From JBLHGN01 sp047616325 (GTDB lineage: Bacteria; Pseudomonadota; Gammaproteobacteria; Pseudomonadales; Cellvibrionaceae): DNA of 7,245 nucleotides. Each line of letters starts with the position of its first letter. The stretch's first letter is position 1. This document shows, piece after piece, positions 6,622-7,245 of this stretch. A model generated the notes under the pieces. The model was not told where the DNA came from and did not search any database. It saw only the letters and a list, made by a program, of their open reading frames with translations. The DNA lies in NCBI GenBank assembly GCA_047616325.1, contig JBLHGN010000188.1, forward strand, positions 1 to 7,245, given 5' to 3'. Position numbers and translations under genes: made by a program.

Positions 6622-7200
6622 TTACAACTCTAAAAATTTGGCAATTTCCGGCAGCCAGTTTTGATAACCGTCAAAGGTGTGGCTGCCACCAGACTCAACT
6701 AACTGCTTGCAATCTTTGTATTTTTCCACCGCCATGCGATAGTCCAGCGTCTCATCGCCGGTTTGCGCCATTAGCCAGTATTTTTCTGGGCACTTAATGG
6801 CAGCACAATCAAGCGACTGCAACAGAGCGAGATCTTCTTCACTTAGGAGCGTGATTTCGTCGGAATAATAATTTTTTAACCGCGCGCCGATATATTCATT
6901 AAAACGCGTGTGCGGCAGTACCGCCGGATTAATAAGCACGGCTCTGTTAACGCGCCCCATCTCAATTAAATAAGTCGCCCAAAAGCCCCCCAAAGAGCTG
7001 CCAATTAGCGCGGCAGAACTGTGGCCCAGCTGGTCGCATAGCTCATCCAGCTGGGCTTTTGCCTGAGCGGGGTAGGACGATAATTGCGGGCAGTAAAAGT
7101 CAACATTCGAATAATTTTCTTGCAGCCATTTTTGTGTTGCCTGCGCCTTAAAAGATAAGGGTGAACTGAGAAAACCGTGGATATAGATAATGGGTGGCAT
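6622..7200 (-). CDS. yqiA: YqiA-type esterase (alpha/beta hydrolase)
   Basis: This is a small cytoplasmic esterase. E. coli YqiA (193 residues) hydrolyses short-chain acyl esters in vitro, and its physiological substrate is not established. The protein here has 192 residues and no signal peptide. It starts MPPIIYIHGFLSSP, matching the YqiA LxYxHGFxSSP opening (HGF supplies the oxyanion region). The nucleophile elbow is GSSLGG (67-72) with Ser69, followed by NPAV (91-94). QTGDETLDYR (146-155) contains the likely acid Asp149 (Asp153 is the alternative), and GGSHTF (171-176) contains the catalytic His174. The ATG has no clear Shine-Dalgarno: the bases before it read AAGTTCCCT. The gene is probably co-transcribed with, or coupled to, something beyond the right edge, where cpdA sits in E. 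coli; the last 45 bases show no promoter I can support. Its stop is 11 bp from the permease stop on the other strand. Confidence 0.93.
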   Translation of the reverse strand: MPPIIYIHGFLSSPLSFKAQATQKWLQENYSNVDFYCPQLSSYPAQAKAQLDELCDQLGHSSAALIGSSLGGFWATYLIEMGRVNRAVLINPAVLPHTRFNEYIGARLKNYYSDEITLLSEEDLALLQSLDCAAIKCPEKYWLMAQTGDETLDYRMAVEKYKDCKQLVESGGSHTFDGYQNWLPEIAKFLEL

Positions 7201-7245
7201 AGGGAACTTAAACTAGATAAAGATGAATAGCAAAACGGCTTACAA

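Overview
The window looks like a chromosomal segment of a gammaproteobacterium. The evidence is a full-length ParE very close to the enterobacterial type (topoisomerase IV subunit B) near a YqiA-type esterase; in Escherichia coli these two genes are neighbours in a cpdA-yqiA-parE cluster. The mid-range GC content, the marine-looking gene mix and the NatAB-like exporter would fit a Cellvibrionales or Alteromonadales-like bacterium, but that finer placement is inference.

Layout, left to right. Positions 1-480 (minus strand) hold the C-terminal part of a HipA-family kinase. It is visibly AT-richer than the rest, lacks all N-terminal HipA sequence and has lost the metal-binding aspartate, so it reads as a toxin remnant. 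Directly behind its broken end lies a four-unit 30-bp tandem repeat (524-643). Then comes complete parE (755-2641, minus). A 363-bp divergent intergenic region (2642-3004) follows, with a 17-bp tandem repeat in the parE leader and a promoter facing right. Three plus-strand genes follow as a tight operon: an exported S33-type alpha/beta hydrolase (3005-4648), a NatA-like ABC ATPase (4645-5454, 4-bp overlap) and a NatB-like ABC-2 permease (5444-6610, 11-bp overlap). Finally yqiA (6622-7200) faces the operon on the minus strand, with only 11 bp between the two stop codons.

How the genes work together. parE and yqiA are on the same strand, as in the E. coli cluster, but here they are separated by the oppositely oriented hydrolase-NatA-NatB operon, so parE must have its own promoter. 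The NatA and NatB proteins should form one ABC-2 transporter. The overlapping hydrolase gene encodes an extracytoplasmic peptidase or esterase, which suggests coupling of export with hydrolysis of a peptide or ester outside the cytoplasmic membrane. The substrate cannot be told from sequence. No tRNA, rRNA, CRISPR array, complete insertion sequence or convincing rho-independent terminator was seen.
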